64,000 nt of DNA from Herpetosiphon llansteffanensis (GTDB lineage Bacteria > Chloroflexota > Chloroflexia > Chloroflexales > Herpetosiphonaceae), in NCBI RefSeq assembly GCF_003205875.1, contig NZ_PUBZ01000044.1:1-64000 (forward strand), written 5' to 3'. The notes beneath the pieces were generated by a model. That model did not search any database. It was not told the DNA's origin and saw nothing but the letters and a program-made list of their open reading frames with translations. Shown one piece after another: positions 9,197 to 16,963 of this stretch. Position numbers and translations under genes: made by a program. How positions within the stretch are numbered: the first letter of the stretch is position 1; each line of letters opens with the position of its first letter.

Positions 9197-10108
9197 CTAC
9201 TCCGCAACCGCAATCGGCGTGCTGGTTGGCAGCGGCACAAGTTCGGTCGGGGCAGCGCTCAGAATCGTACACGGATCATGGTCTGCATCGCAAATTCGTG
9301 GCAATTCAGGCGGAACCAACAGCGAATCGGTATCCAAATAGCCTTGATCATACAAGGCTTTGGCTGAAGCGCGGCCTTGCCAACGCCAATGCCATGGCTC
9401 GCTGGTATAGCCCATCAATTCATAGGTAATCAACTCGCCATCGCGATATTTGATCGGATACGATTGTACCCAGCCATATTTATAAGCATTAGCATTCAGC
9501 CAATCCTTCAAGGGATCGGGAATGCGGAAGCCAATTTCAGGAGCGCCTTGGGGTAAAAGATCGACCGTTAAGCCAGTTTGATGCTCGCTGGTGCCAGGTT
9601 TGGCGCTATAAGTTGCGGCGTAGGCAATCGCCTGTTTACGGCTAATCGGTTTGCCAGCTTGGGCGGCGCTACTCAGTTCGTATTGCACCCAGCCCTCGAA
9701 GGTGTTGGATTGCTCTGCATACGAACGATAGGCCGAACGAATTTCCAGCGCAAAACCATCACGGCGGGCAGCATCGATTAACTCTTTGAGGTCAGCAACC
9801 GCTTCGCTACGCAACAATTGGCCCGAACGCGAGCCACGCACCCCAGCCAAACGCAAATCAAGCAATTCGGCGTTGGCATCGAGCGCCGGAATCAGCGGCA
9901 CAATCGTCGGGGTTGGAGTTTGAGTTGGGCGCGGCGTATTGGTTGGAGTTGGCAACGGAGTGCGTGTCGGCTTGGGCCTTGAAGTAGCACTTGGTGCGAC
10001 CTTAGCATGTTGTAAAGGCACTTGGCGATCAACAAGCGCTGCCTGTGAAACCGTCCCACAGCCACCCAACACCAGTAAACCACATAACCCAGCCAGCAAA
10101 GACTTCAC
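9197..10108 (-). CDS. M15B/VanY-type D,D-carboxypeptidase-like lipoprotein
   Basis: 303-aa predicted lipid-anchored peptidoglycan peptidase that would trim the terminal D-Ala of stem peptides outside the membrane. The lipobox ends at Cys17 (LGGC), and residues 40-70 form a Thr/Pro-rich linker. The LAS-type zinc site is complete. SAYRSYAEQSNTF carries the substrate arginine, SEHQTGLTVDL gives the first His and Asp ligands, and EPWHWRW gives the catalytic acid and last His. It stands alone between the repeat block and a divergent beta-propeller lipoprotein gene. It could be either a D,D- or an L,D-carboxypeptidase. Confidence 0.9.
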   Translation of the reverse strand: MKSLLAGLCGLLVLGGCGTVSQAALVDRQVPLQHAKVAPSATSRPKPTRTPLPTPTNTPRPTQTPTPTIVPLIPALDANAELLDLRLAGVRGSRSGQLLRSEAVADLKELIDAARRDGFALEIRSAYRSYAEQSNTFEGWVQYELSSAAQAGKPISRKQAIAYAATYSAKPGTSEHQTGLTVDLLPQGAPEIGFRIPDPLKDWLNANAYKYGWVQSYPIKYRDGELITYELMGYTSEPWHWRWQGRASAKALYDQGYLDTDSLLVPPELPRICDADHDPCTILSAAPTELVPLPTSTPIAVAE

Positions 10109-10460
10109 GCGAAAAACCCCAATTCGTTAGCCAACGCTTGCGATTGTACCAAAACCGCGCAATTGTGCAACTAGCATGCATCGTTATTGTGGTTTAGCTT
10201 TGGTCTGAATTACACTAACGATTTGGGTTGTGAAGCCAGCATTTGGATGAATTGTAGTTTTATAGGCTCCAAACTCCTGATCTGGCAAAAACAACACTTT
10301 GAGTACTATACTCTGATAGGAAATGGCGATCACTCGTATGGGTGATGTTAAGGGGGACATCTTTCGACTATAATCACTAGTGAGGATGATTTATCCCTCC
10401 CATTTACCATCACATTTTTGAGAGAACCATCCAAAAAAAATTTTTGGTAGGGAGAAACGA
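10109..10460. other. Divergent intergenic region, no gene seen
   Basis: About 350 nt between two divergent lipoprotein genes. A possible plus-strand promoter is TGTTAA (10346-10351), 17 nt, TATAAT (10369-10374); its -35 is poor. An A8T5 run at about 10433-10445 precedes the strong ribosome-binding site GGTAGGGAG of the leader ORF. Confidence 0.4.
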
Positions 10461-10541
10461 ATGGCAGCTCCTATCAGACAGCTACATCAGGGAAGTTGGG
10501 TTCGACCAACGGCTATGCTCAAGCAGAGTATCCACCAATGA
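10461..10541 (+). CDS. Possible 26-codon leader peptide coupled to the beta-propeller lipoprotein gene
   Basis: ATG 10461 follows a good ribosome-binding site (GTAGGGAG, about 6 nt spacing) and opens a 26-codon frame. Its TGA (10539-10541) overlaps the ATG of the next gene as ATGA. The downstream gene has only a weak site of its own, so translation may depend on this leader. The predicted peptide has no domain. The alternative is a frameshifted upstream extension of the lipoprotein, but its signal peptide is complete without it. Confidence 0.45.
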   Translation: MAAPIRQLHQGSWVRPTAMLKQSIHQ

Positions 10542-11557
10542 GCCGCCAAGCTTTTCGGCAGCTATGGTTTGCGAGCATTATCCTGAGCCTCATGGCTGGA
10601 TGTATGACGATGAAGACGAGTGAAACAACTATTTTACCCTATACCCCTCAACCTTTACCCGCCCTAGAAGGCACGCCTGGCAAATATAGTGGCTTGGCAT
10701 GGCTTGATCAGGGTTTAGTCGTTCAGGCGACAATACCAAGTGCACCATCAGGATTTCGGTTCTTTTGGGTTCAACAATCGATTGATCTCAGCAACCTAGT
10801 TGCAATTCCTGATGCCCCTGATGCAGATCTGACGTTCCATCATCGCCCAGAGCGGTTGCCTGATGGGCGCTTAGGGTTGATCTATGAGACGGGTATGAAG
10901 GTCATTGGCGCACCAACCGATCAACAGGGCTATGTTGCGTTTGATCCAACCAGCAATACCTTGACCGAATTAATTCCGCGACCGGCTCCGCGCGAGATTC
11001 TGGGCCATGGTCGCGTCAGCTGGAATCCAACCATGGATCGGGCTTTGGTCACTGATGCGCAAGAACTTGGCTCGCGGTTTTATTGGTGGACGGCAACAGG
11101 TGGCTTTGAACCACTCGATCTCGATGTCGCAGTAGCGCAGTATTTTGCCTGGTCGCCTGATGGCGCAACGATCGCCTTTTTTGGCAAACCACAGATCGGC
11201 TCTGGTGGCCCCAGCAGTGCCTTATCAAGCCCTGCCAATCTGTATTTGATGGATGCCGATGCAGGCAATCGGCGCATCATCCTTGAAACGGCCTACAACA
11301 TTGCTGGCTTACAATGGTCGCCTGATGGCCGCTGGCTGGTCTTGGTTGCCCGCCTTGATGGTGGCCGTACTGTCGTGTGGTTGTTGAACCCAACCACGGG
11401 CGAACGCTTGCCGCTCACCCCACCAGGCAGGTATCAATGGCCTGCATGGTCGCCCGATGGCAGCCAGATTGCCGTCATTGCCTATGACCCCAAGAATACT
11501 GGCCAACGCGACCAGGATTATATCATCACGCTTGCTGTGCCACCCGAAGCCCGCTAA
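10538..11557 (+). CDS. Predicted lipoprotein with WSPDG beta-propeller repeats (TolB/PD40-like)
   Basis: 339-aa protein with a signal peptide and a Cys22 lipobox (LMAGC), so it is probably anchored outside the membrane. The C-terminal half has three clear propeller blades marked by FAWSPDG, LQWSPDG and PAWSPDG. The N-terminal half is consistent with degenerate blades. Such propellers bind proteins or polymers; no catalytic residues are recognisable. ATG 10538 overlaps the stop of a short upstream ORF, which suggests coupled translation. It converges on dnaN, with a hairpin between them. Confidence 0.8.
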   Translation: MSRQAFRQLWFASIILSLMAGCMTMKTSETTILPYTPQPLPALEGTPGKYSGLAWLDQGLVVQATIPSAPSGFRFFWVQQSIDLSNLVAIPDAPDADLTFHHRPERLPDGRLGLIYETGMKVIGAPTDQQGYVAFDPTSNTLTELIPRPAPREILGHGRVSWNPTMDRALVTDAQELGSRFYWWTATGGFEPLDLDVAVAQYFAWSPDGATIAFFGKPQIGSGGPSSALSSPANLYLMDADAGNRRIILETAYNIAGLQWSPDGRWLVLVARLDGGRTVVWLLNPTTGERLPLTPPGRYQWPAWSPDGSQIAVIAYDPKNTGQRDQDYIITLAVPPEAR

Positions 11558-11575
11558 CCCAGCCTAAAACGAAAC

Positions 11576-11604
11576 AGGCAAGCCAACTCATTCTTGGCTT
11601 GCCT
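11576..11604. terminator. Bidirectional hairpin between the lipoprotein gene and dnaN
   Basis: A perfect 11-pair stem, AGGCAAGCCAA with TTGGCTTGCCT, with a 7-nt loop between two convergent genes. The T-tract is short on both strands. Confidence 0.6.
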
Positions 11605-11629
11605 AGTGTTGAGTAAGCGAATTGCCTGC

Positions 11630-12775
11630 CTAGGGAATGCGCATGGGCATGACTAAGTGCAGATATTCATCGCCGCCAATTGGCCGAAACACGCCCGGCG
11701 AATTGGGAGTTTGGGTTTCCAAGGCCACTTGATCGGTATCAATTGCGCCAAGCGCTTCTTGCAAATAGCGCACATTCAAGGCCAATTTGCCATCGTCGCC
11801 ATTGATTAACGCACTAATCGCCTCAACCGATTCACCGATTTCGGCAGCATTGGCATTAAGCAGCAAACGGCCAGGCTCGCTGCCATCGCCGCGCTCCATT
11901 GTCAAAGTGACAATGTTGCCAGCAGCCTGCGAGAACAGGGCAATCCGTTTGACGGCGCGGCTAAACTCGGCAGTTGAAATCACGCTGCGGGTGGTGTTAT
12001 TGCTGGCTGGTGGCACAAAACGCTCGTAATCAGGAAACTTGCCATCAATCACCCGCGAAACAAAATCAACAGTATCGCTATGAAAAATAACTTGCCCGCC
12101 ATTGGGCGTAATACTCATTGCAATCGGGTTTTCGCTGTCGCCAAGGGTGCGGCCCAATTCGGCCATAGCCTTGGAAGGAATCACCAACTCTGCATCGTGG
12201 GCCACTGCTTCGGGCAATTCGATTGTGCGCACCGCCAACCGATAGCCGTCAATCGCCGCGAAGGTTGCTTGCGTGCCGCTCAAACGAATCAGCACCCCTT
12301 GTAAAATCGGGTTGGGATTGGTATTTTCAGCAGCTGCTGCAACCACAACTTGGCCCACAACTTTGCGCAACAGCTCAGCTGGAATATAGGCCAACACTGG
12401 TTCGTCGCCAAGCGCAGGCATCGCCGGAAATTCATCAGCATCAATGCCTTTGATATTGGCTTTGGTGCCGCGACAGGTTACGGTTAAGGTCTGCGTGCGC
12501 GGATCAACTTCTAATTCAACGGTATCATTGGGCAAGTTGCCCACCAAATCCGATAATAATTTGGCTGGAATCGTAATTGCGCCATCTTCCTCGACTTTTG
12601 CGCCGACGAGGGCGGTAATTCCAATTTCAAGATTATTGCCAGCCAATTTGAGCCGACCACTTTCGGTTGCCAACAGAATATTTGCAAGTACAGGCAAGCT
12701 TGAGCGGCCTGCAACAGCATGGCCTGCCAAGGCTAAACCACGCTTTAGATTCTCTTGAAGACACGCTAGGCGCAT
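11630..12775 (-). CDS. dnaN: DNA polymerase III subunit beta (sliding clamp)
   Basis: 381-aa processivity clamp that forms a ring dimer round DNA and tethers the replicative polymerase and other clamp-binding proteins. Three repeated clamp domains are visible. SSLPVLANILL is the usual N-terminal signature, and VRYLQEAL plus the C-terminal VMPMRIP are the conserved third-domain ends. The start at MRLACLQ (12775) is used rather than a frame 11 codons longer; AAGGAG lies upstream but at long spacing (about 12 nt). dnaA and recF are not adjacent, so this is not the classical origin arrangement. A small hairpin abuts the ribosome-binding site. Confidence 0.96.
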   Translation of the reverse strand: MRLACLQENLKRGLALAGHAVAGRSSLPVLANILLATESGRLKLAGNNLEIGITALVGAKVEEDGAITIPAKLLSDLVGNLPNDTVELEVDPRTQTLTVTCRGTKANIKGIDADEFPAMPALGDEPVLAYIPAELLRKVVGQVVVAAAAENTNPNPILQGVLIRLSGTQATFAAIDGYRLAVRTIELPEAVAHDAELVIPSKAMAELGRTLGDSENPIAMSITPNGGQVIFHSDTVDFVSRVIDGKFPDYERFVPPASNNTTRSVISTAEFSRAVKRIALFSQAAGNIVTLTMERGDGSEPGRLLLNANAAEIGESVEAISALINGDDGKLALNVRYLQEALGAIDTDQVALETQTPNSPGVFRPIGGDEYLHLVMPMRIP

Positions 12776-12787
12776 AGAAAACTCGAT

Positions 12788-12808
12788 CTCCTTGCCGCGA
12801 TGCGGCAA
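12788..12808 (-). promoter_or_regulatory. Hairpin abutting the dnaN ribosome-binding site
   Basis: TTGCCGC (12792-12798) and GCGGCAA (12802-12808) form a seven-pair stem with a GAT loop. The stem shares two bases with the AAGGAG site (12788-12793), so folding could partly mask it. A TATAAT with an extended TGC (12855-12847, minus strand) lies about 40 nt further upstream and is a plausible -10. Confidence 0.4.
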
Positions 12809-12863
12809 CGATAAGATTGCTACATCACTAAATGATCTAGCTCGTTATTATAGCATAATCGTT

Positions 12864-13499
12864 CTAAGGCGTTACCCATTGGGCAGTGTACGAACCATCA
12901 TCAGCCCAGTTAAATTGAGCACGATAGTTGCCATTAAATTGTAATTGCAGCCAATCTAAACTGCGAATCGTGGTTGCAATCAGGCAAAAGTTTGGCCGCC
13001 CAACTTCACTTTCTGCCAGCGTTGGTTCGCGATCAAGCAAGGCTTGATTAAGCCCATGATTTGGCTCAGCACTGATTTCTCCGGGCGCAATGCCACAGTA
13101 GCAGCGTCGCCCCAACACTGCACTTTTTTGCCACGCCGCCTCAACCAACGCATCGCTGGTATGAATTTCGGCCAATGCTCGAATGCGCAATTGCAAACGC
13201 GCAGCAGGATGATACAACAACCAACTCACCCGTGGATCACGTTCGAGCACAGCAAGCTTGGGCGAACGCAGATCGCTGTGAAACCATAAACGCCGCGTTG
13301 TCGGATCAAACCCGCGCAGCACAACCACCCGTTGATCGCTGCCATGCTCGTCGCTCGTCCCAAGCACTGGCGTATGGAACGGATCATGGCGAGCATGGAC
13401 GGCGTGTTCAATCAAGCCCCAGGCATGCTCCAGCAGCATTTCAAAATTGACTGGTTGGCTAAAATCCAGCGGTTTTGCTAATTCAAGGCTCCTACTCAT
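12864..13499 (-). CDS. Pyridoxamine 5'-phosphate oxidase-family flavoprotein
   Basis: 211-aa split-barrel FMN-binding protein. The N-terminal strand includes QRVVVLRGFD and the phosphate-binding RLWFHSDLRSPK block, followed by VSWLLYHP and LQLRIRALAEI, which match the PNPOx fold. The C-terminal WLQLQF replaces the usual PNPOx dimer-end motif, so this is a PNPOx-related protein rather than a certain PdxH. ATG 13499 gives 7-nt spacing from AGGAG; the ATG two codons upstream would be only 1 nt away. It starts 15 nt after the stop of the upstream hydrolase gene, so the two are likely co-transcribed. Confidence 0.8.
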   Translation of the reverse strand: MSRSLELAKPLDFSQPVNFEMLLEHAWGLIEHAVHARHDPFHTPVLGTSDEHGSDQRVVVLRGFDPTTRRLWFHSDLRSPKLAVLERDPRVSWLLYHPAARLQLRIRALAEIHTSDALVEAAWQKSAVLGRRCYCGIAPGEISAEPNHGLNQALLDREPTLAESEVGRPNFCLIATTIRSLDWLQLQFNGNYRAQFNWADDGSYTAQWVTP

Positions 13500-13513
13500 A
13501 GGCATTCTCCTAA

Positions 13514-14689
13514 TTATTGCAAAGCTTGGGCTAAAAATCGCATCACGTAGGGCTGCACTTGCTGGTTGCTCACGCCATGCAGATTGAAATCAAAGCCATG
13601 GTTGGCCAAGGGCAATTCAATCATGGTATAGGGACGATTGGCTTGCGCCAAGGCATCGGCGACGACATCTGCATCAAGCGGACGAATAAATTGATCGCGC
13701 CCACCATGCAGTAATAAGGTTGCTGGAGTTGTTTGATTGACCCATGTGGCAGGACGCGCTTGGCGGTAGGCTTCAGCATGCGCTTCGGGCGGCCCACCAA
13801 GATAATCATCTAACGCTCCCGGCGCAAGCTCAGGCTTAATCACGTTGTAATAATCAAGCCGCGTTGGCGCATAATAGCTGACCACAGCTCGTACGCTGGT
13901 ATCGGGCGCATCGCAACTGGGAGCAATGCTGGCATCGGAATAGGCTGCGATCAAGGCTAATTGCGCCCCAGCCGAGCGCCCAACCAAGCCCAAACGCTGC
14001 GGATCAACCCCGAAACGTTCTGCATTGCGCCGCACATAGCCAATTGCACATTTAACATCGCTTACCGCCGCCGGAAACTGGGATTGCGGCGCTAAGCGAT
14101 AGCTAATATCAAACACAACATAGCCTTGGCCCGCCGCCCAACGATTCCAAGCTGGAATATCACCTTTGCCGCCACCGCGCCACGAGCCGCCATGCACCAC
14201 CACCAACGCCGGAGCATTAACTGGCGCAGTTGGCGGCACATAAATATCAACCAGCAACGACTCGCCTGCCACCTCTGCATAAACCGTATTTTGTTCGCGC
14301 AATACACCTTGCGGCGCATCATCGCCAAGAGCAAATTGGGTTAGGCGGAAGGTGCCAGCCCCAGCATCAACCACCGCTGGCTGATTCGAGCGCACCCGCA
14401 AATCGGTCAATAAGCCGCGCAGCAACATGCCTGCAATAATAAAAAAGCTGATCATCGCCAGCAAACCCGTCAAACGATTGATCAAGCGCCATACGCCGTT
14501 GGGCGGTGCAAGCCCAAACAAGCAGCCAACCCCAACCAAAAGAACCAGTAAAAACCATGGTGCCCATTCTTGGGCCGCAATGCCAAGCTGAAAAAAGATA
14601 AAATTGGGCGCTGGTAAGACCAGCATCGCAGCACTGACCAAGGCCAACAGCACAATTGGCAGCATAATTGCAGTTAAGGCGATACGCAC
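13514..14689 (-). CDS. Membrane-anchored alpha/beta-hydrolase (BD-FAE/esterase type)
   Basis: 391-aa protein. The first 100 residues hold about three hydrophobic segments, and the rest is an esterase domain of the hormone-sensitive-lipase/BD-FAE type. The oxyanion motif is HGGSWRGGG (about 166-174) and the nucleophile elbow is GRSAG. The acid residue is in GGRDQFIRP and the catalytic His is in ANHGFD near the C-terminus, so the triad is complete. Small-ester or acylated-carbohydrate hydrolysis at the membrane is expected, but the substrate is unknown. The PNPOx-like gene follows 15 nt later. Confidence 0.82.
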   Translation of the reverse strand: MRIALTAIMLPIVLLALVSAAMLVLPAPNFIFFQLGIAAQEWAPWFLLVLLVGVGCLFGLAPPNGVWRLINRLTGLLAMISFFIIAGMLLRGLLTDLRVRSNQPAVVDAGAGTFRLTQFALGDDAPQGVLREQNTVYAEVAGESLLVDIYVPPTAPVNAPALVVVHGGSWRGGGKGDIPAWNRWAAGQGYVVFDISYRLAPQSQFPAAVSDVKCAIGYVRRNAERFGVDPQRLGLVGRSAGAQLALIAAYSDASIAPSCDAPDTSVRAVVSYYAPTRLDYYNVIKPELAPGALDDYLGGPPEAHAEAYRQARPATWVNQTTPATLLLHGGRDQFIRPLDADVVADALAQANRPYTMIELPLANHGFDFNLHGVSNQQVQPYVMRFLAQALQ

Positions 14690-14791
14690 ACAGGCTCCTT
14701 TATAACGGATTCGGCGTTATTGTACTGCCTTTTGTCCGAGAATTATAGCCAGCAGAATGCCCAATTACTGTCACAATTTTCACTTGTTTTT

Positions 14792-14819
14792 TTGAAGTTA
14801 ATACTTGTATTTTTATAGT
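14792..14819 (+). promoter_or_regulatory. Promoter candidate for the DUF899 gene
   Basis: TTGAAG (14792-14797), a 16-nt spacer and TATAGT (14814-14819) lie about 100 nt before the DUF899 start, in a T-rich intergenic stretch. Confidence 0.5.
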
Positions 14820-14917
14820 TAAGCTGCTAGAATCAACGCACAAATGTTTCATTTCAGCACACCATTTCCAGCCAATAGCATTGAGCGCTTGTATTTTCGT
14901 GATTCAAGGAGCCTACT

Positions 14918-15712
14918 ATGACCAAGATTGCGCCGCAGTCAATCGCGTTTGTCAGCAACGAGGCATCAACCATGCCCACGATTGTTGATCGCCAGAGCTT
15001 CCAAGCCAACGTCGATACGCTACGCATTCGCGAGAAAGCACTTACCCGTGAGGCCGATGCGATCGCCGCCGAACGTCGTCAGTTGCCAATGGTCGAGGTC
15101 GATGGATTAACGCCGGTGGTTGGACCAAACGGCGTAGTTCCTTTGATCGAGGCCTTTGATGGTCGCCAACAGCTGATAGTCGCCTATATGATGTGGCACG
15201 AGGGCAAATCGGCAGCCGAACAATGCCAAGGCTGCACGATGGTTATCAACCATATCCCCGAACTAGGCTATTTGCACAGCCGCGATGTGACACTTGCCGT
15301 CTTCTGCCAAGGGCCGTTTGAGCCAAGCAATCGCTATCGCGAGTTTATGGGCTGGATAATGCCATGGTATTCGGTTCCCAGCAACTCGGTTGAGCCATTG
15401 ATTGCTGGTCGCCATTTTGGCATGTGGGCCTGTTATCTGCGCCAAGGCGAGCGCGTTTTCGAAACGTATTGGACGACCGACCGTGGTTGCGAGCACATGG
15501 GTAGTTCATTTGCCATGCTCGATCTGACCGTTTATGGCCGTCAAGAGGTTTGGCAAACTGTACCAACTGGCTGGCCACAGCAGTTTTTCAATACCATGTG
15601 CCTGCCAAATGAACATCCTTTGGCCACACGCCCAATTGCCCAGTGGTCACGCCTAGCCCAAGGACATGCCGACGATCTCTATCCTAGCACGAACGCAAAT
15701 CCGACCGAGTAA
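14918..15712 (+). CDS. DUF899 family protein (thioredoxin-like fold)
   Basis: 264-aa cytoplasmic protein. REKALTREADAIAAERRQLP is the typical DUF899 opening. AYMMWHEGKSAAEQCQGCTM follows, with the pair of cysteines (CQGC) seen in this family, and then FCQGPFEPSNRYREFMGW. DUF899 members have a thioredoxin-like fold, but their reaction is not established. The start has AAGGAGCC 5 nt upstream. A hydrolase gene follows 38 nt later on the same strand and is probably co-transcribed. Confidence 0.82.
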   Translation: MTKIAPQSIAFVSNEASTMPTIVDRQSFQANVDTLRIREKALTREADAIAAERRQLPMVEVDGLTPVVGPNGVVPLIEAFDGRQQLIVAYMMWHEGKSAAEQCQGCTMVINHIPELGYLHSRDVTLAVFCQGPFEPSNRYREFMGWIMPWYSVPSNSVEPLIAGRHFGMWACYLRQGERVFETYWTTDRGCEHMGSSFAMLDLTVYGRQEVWQTVPTGWPQQFFNTMCLPNEHPLATRPIAQWSRLAQGHADDLYPSTNANPTE

Positions 15713-15750
15713 CTATTAATTTAAGTGGCCTTTTGAATGGAGCAGTGCAA

Positions 15751-16539
15751 ATGTTGGTAAAAAGTGGCTATGCCCCGATTAATGATCTTCAACTCTACTA
15801 TGAGATTCATGGCAGCGGCCAGCCGTTGATTTTGCTGCATGGCGGATTAGGCGGCATTGGAATGTTTAGCGATTTACTGCCAGCCCTCGCCGAGCATTAT
15901 CAAGTGATTGGGGTTGACCTCCAAGGCCATGCTCGAACGCTCGACATTCCACGGCCAATGAGTTATAGCGCGCTTGCCGATGATGTCGCTGGATTAATCG
16001 CCTACCTCGGTCTGAACCACGTTGACGTAGCAGGCTTCTCGCTTGGTGGTGGGGTTGCGCTCCAAACCGCAATTCGCTATCAACAGCTAGTGCGCAAAGT
16101 CGTTTTGCTTTCTACGCCATTCCGCGATACTGGCTGGTATCCGACGGTGCGCGCTGCAATGGGCAGCCTGAATGAAGCAGCAGCAGCAGCAATGGTTAAC
16201 TCAATTCCCTATAATTTTTACCAGGAATACGCCCCCAATCCAGCTAATTGGCCTCAGTTAGTGTGCAAAACTAGCGCGATGCTCAACCAAGCCTACGATT
16301 GGAGCAACGATCTTGCCAAACTCCAAAGCCCATGCTTATTAATCCAAGGCGATGCAGATAGTATTCCGCCAAGCCATGCGGTCGAATTTTTTGAATTGCT
16401 TGGCGGGGCACAAGGCGATGGTGATGCAGGAAAAGGCAGCCAATCGCAATTAGCAATTTTGCCCAATACCGACCACTTTAGCATTATCGGGCGAACCGAC
16501 CTTTTGATCCCAAGCATCAATCAATTTTTGGCTGATTAA
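15751..16539 (+). CDS. Alpha/beta-fold hydrolase
   Basis: 262-aa soluble hydrolase of the lipase/haloperoxidase-like branch. LILLHGGLGG forms the oxyanion hole, GFSLGGG (about 96-102) is the nucleophile elbow, the acid lies in IQGDADSIPP and the catalytic His in PNTDHFS. The ATG at 15751 is used because GGAG lies 8 nt upstream; a TTG six codons earlier has no site. No substrate can be inferred. It lies downstream of the DUF899 gene in the same direction. Confidence 0.85.
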   Translation: MLVKSGYAPINDLQLYYEIHGSGQPLILLHGGLGGIGMFSDLLPALAEHYQVIGVDLQGHARTLDIPRPMSYSALADDVAGLIAYLGLNHVDVAGFSLGGGVALQTAIRYQQLVRKVVLLSTPFRDTGWYPTVRAAMGSLNEAAAAAMVNSIPYNFYQEYAPNPANWPQLVCKTSAMLNQAYDWSNDLAKLQSPCLLIQGDADSIPPSHAVEFFELLGGAQGDGDAGKGSQSQLAILPNTDHFSIIGRTDLLIPSINQFLAD

Positions 16540-16577
16540 GCGCAAAGGGCGTAGCTTGGCTATGTCCTAGCCAGTAC

Positions 16578-16883
16578 TCATGCAAGCGGATTGCAGGTTT
16601 GGCAATATTTAATTGCAGCATCTGGTTGATAATAATTGCGCCATGTTTCTAATTGATCGACTGCGAAGGCAGCAACTTTATATTGAGTACGAGTTGTAAA
16701 TGCGCCAGCATCCATGCCTGGGCCACGCCGAATATGGCCACAATTTGAGCGATGAACAACATGCGGACCGACAATCGACGATCGAAATACATTCAAAATA
16801 AAGCCTTCTGGATGCTGCTCCATCCAATTAAAGTAGCCTTCATCATCACCATCAAACATGATGCAATGGAGATTTTGGCTCAT
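16578..16883 (-). CDS. Small conserved hypothetical protein
   Basis: 101-aa product with a good ribosome-binding site (AAGGAG, 9 nt). The C-terminal end carries a YCQTC pair, and SNCGHI lies in the middle, so three cysteines and nearby histidines could bind a metal, although the pattern is not a recognised finger. MFDGDDEGYFNWMEQHP near the N-terminus is acidic and aromatic. Function is unknown. It is read towards the hydrolase gene and follows the kinase-like gene on the same strand. Confidence 0.65.
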   Translation of the reverse strand: MSQNLHCIMFDGDDEGYFNWMEQHPEGFILNVFRSSIVGPHVVHRSNCGHIRRGPGMDAGAFTTRTQYKVAAFAVDQLETWRNYYQPDAAIKYCQTCNPLA

Positions 16884-16963
16884 TATTGCTCACTCCTTAG
16901 GCAAAAAATCAAATACATCCAGCCATTAGCCCGATCATACCAGTTAATCTGAGCGGATTCAAA

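Noticed and set aside
12864-13499. Firm call as pyridoxamine-phosphate oxidase PdxH
   Set aside because: The fold fits, but the C-terminal signature of PdxH is absent.
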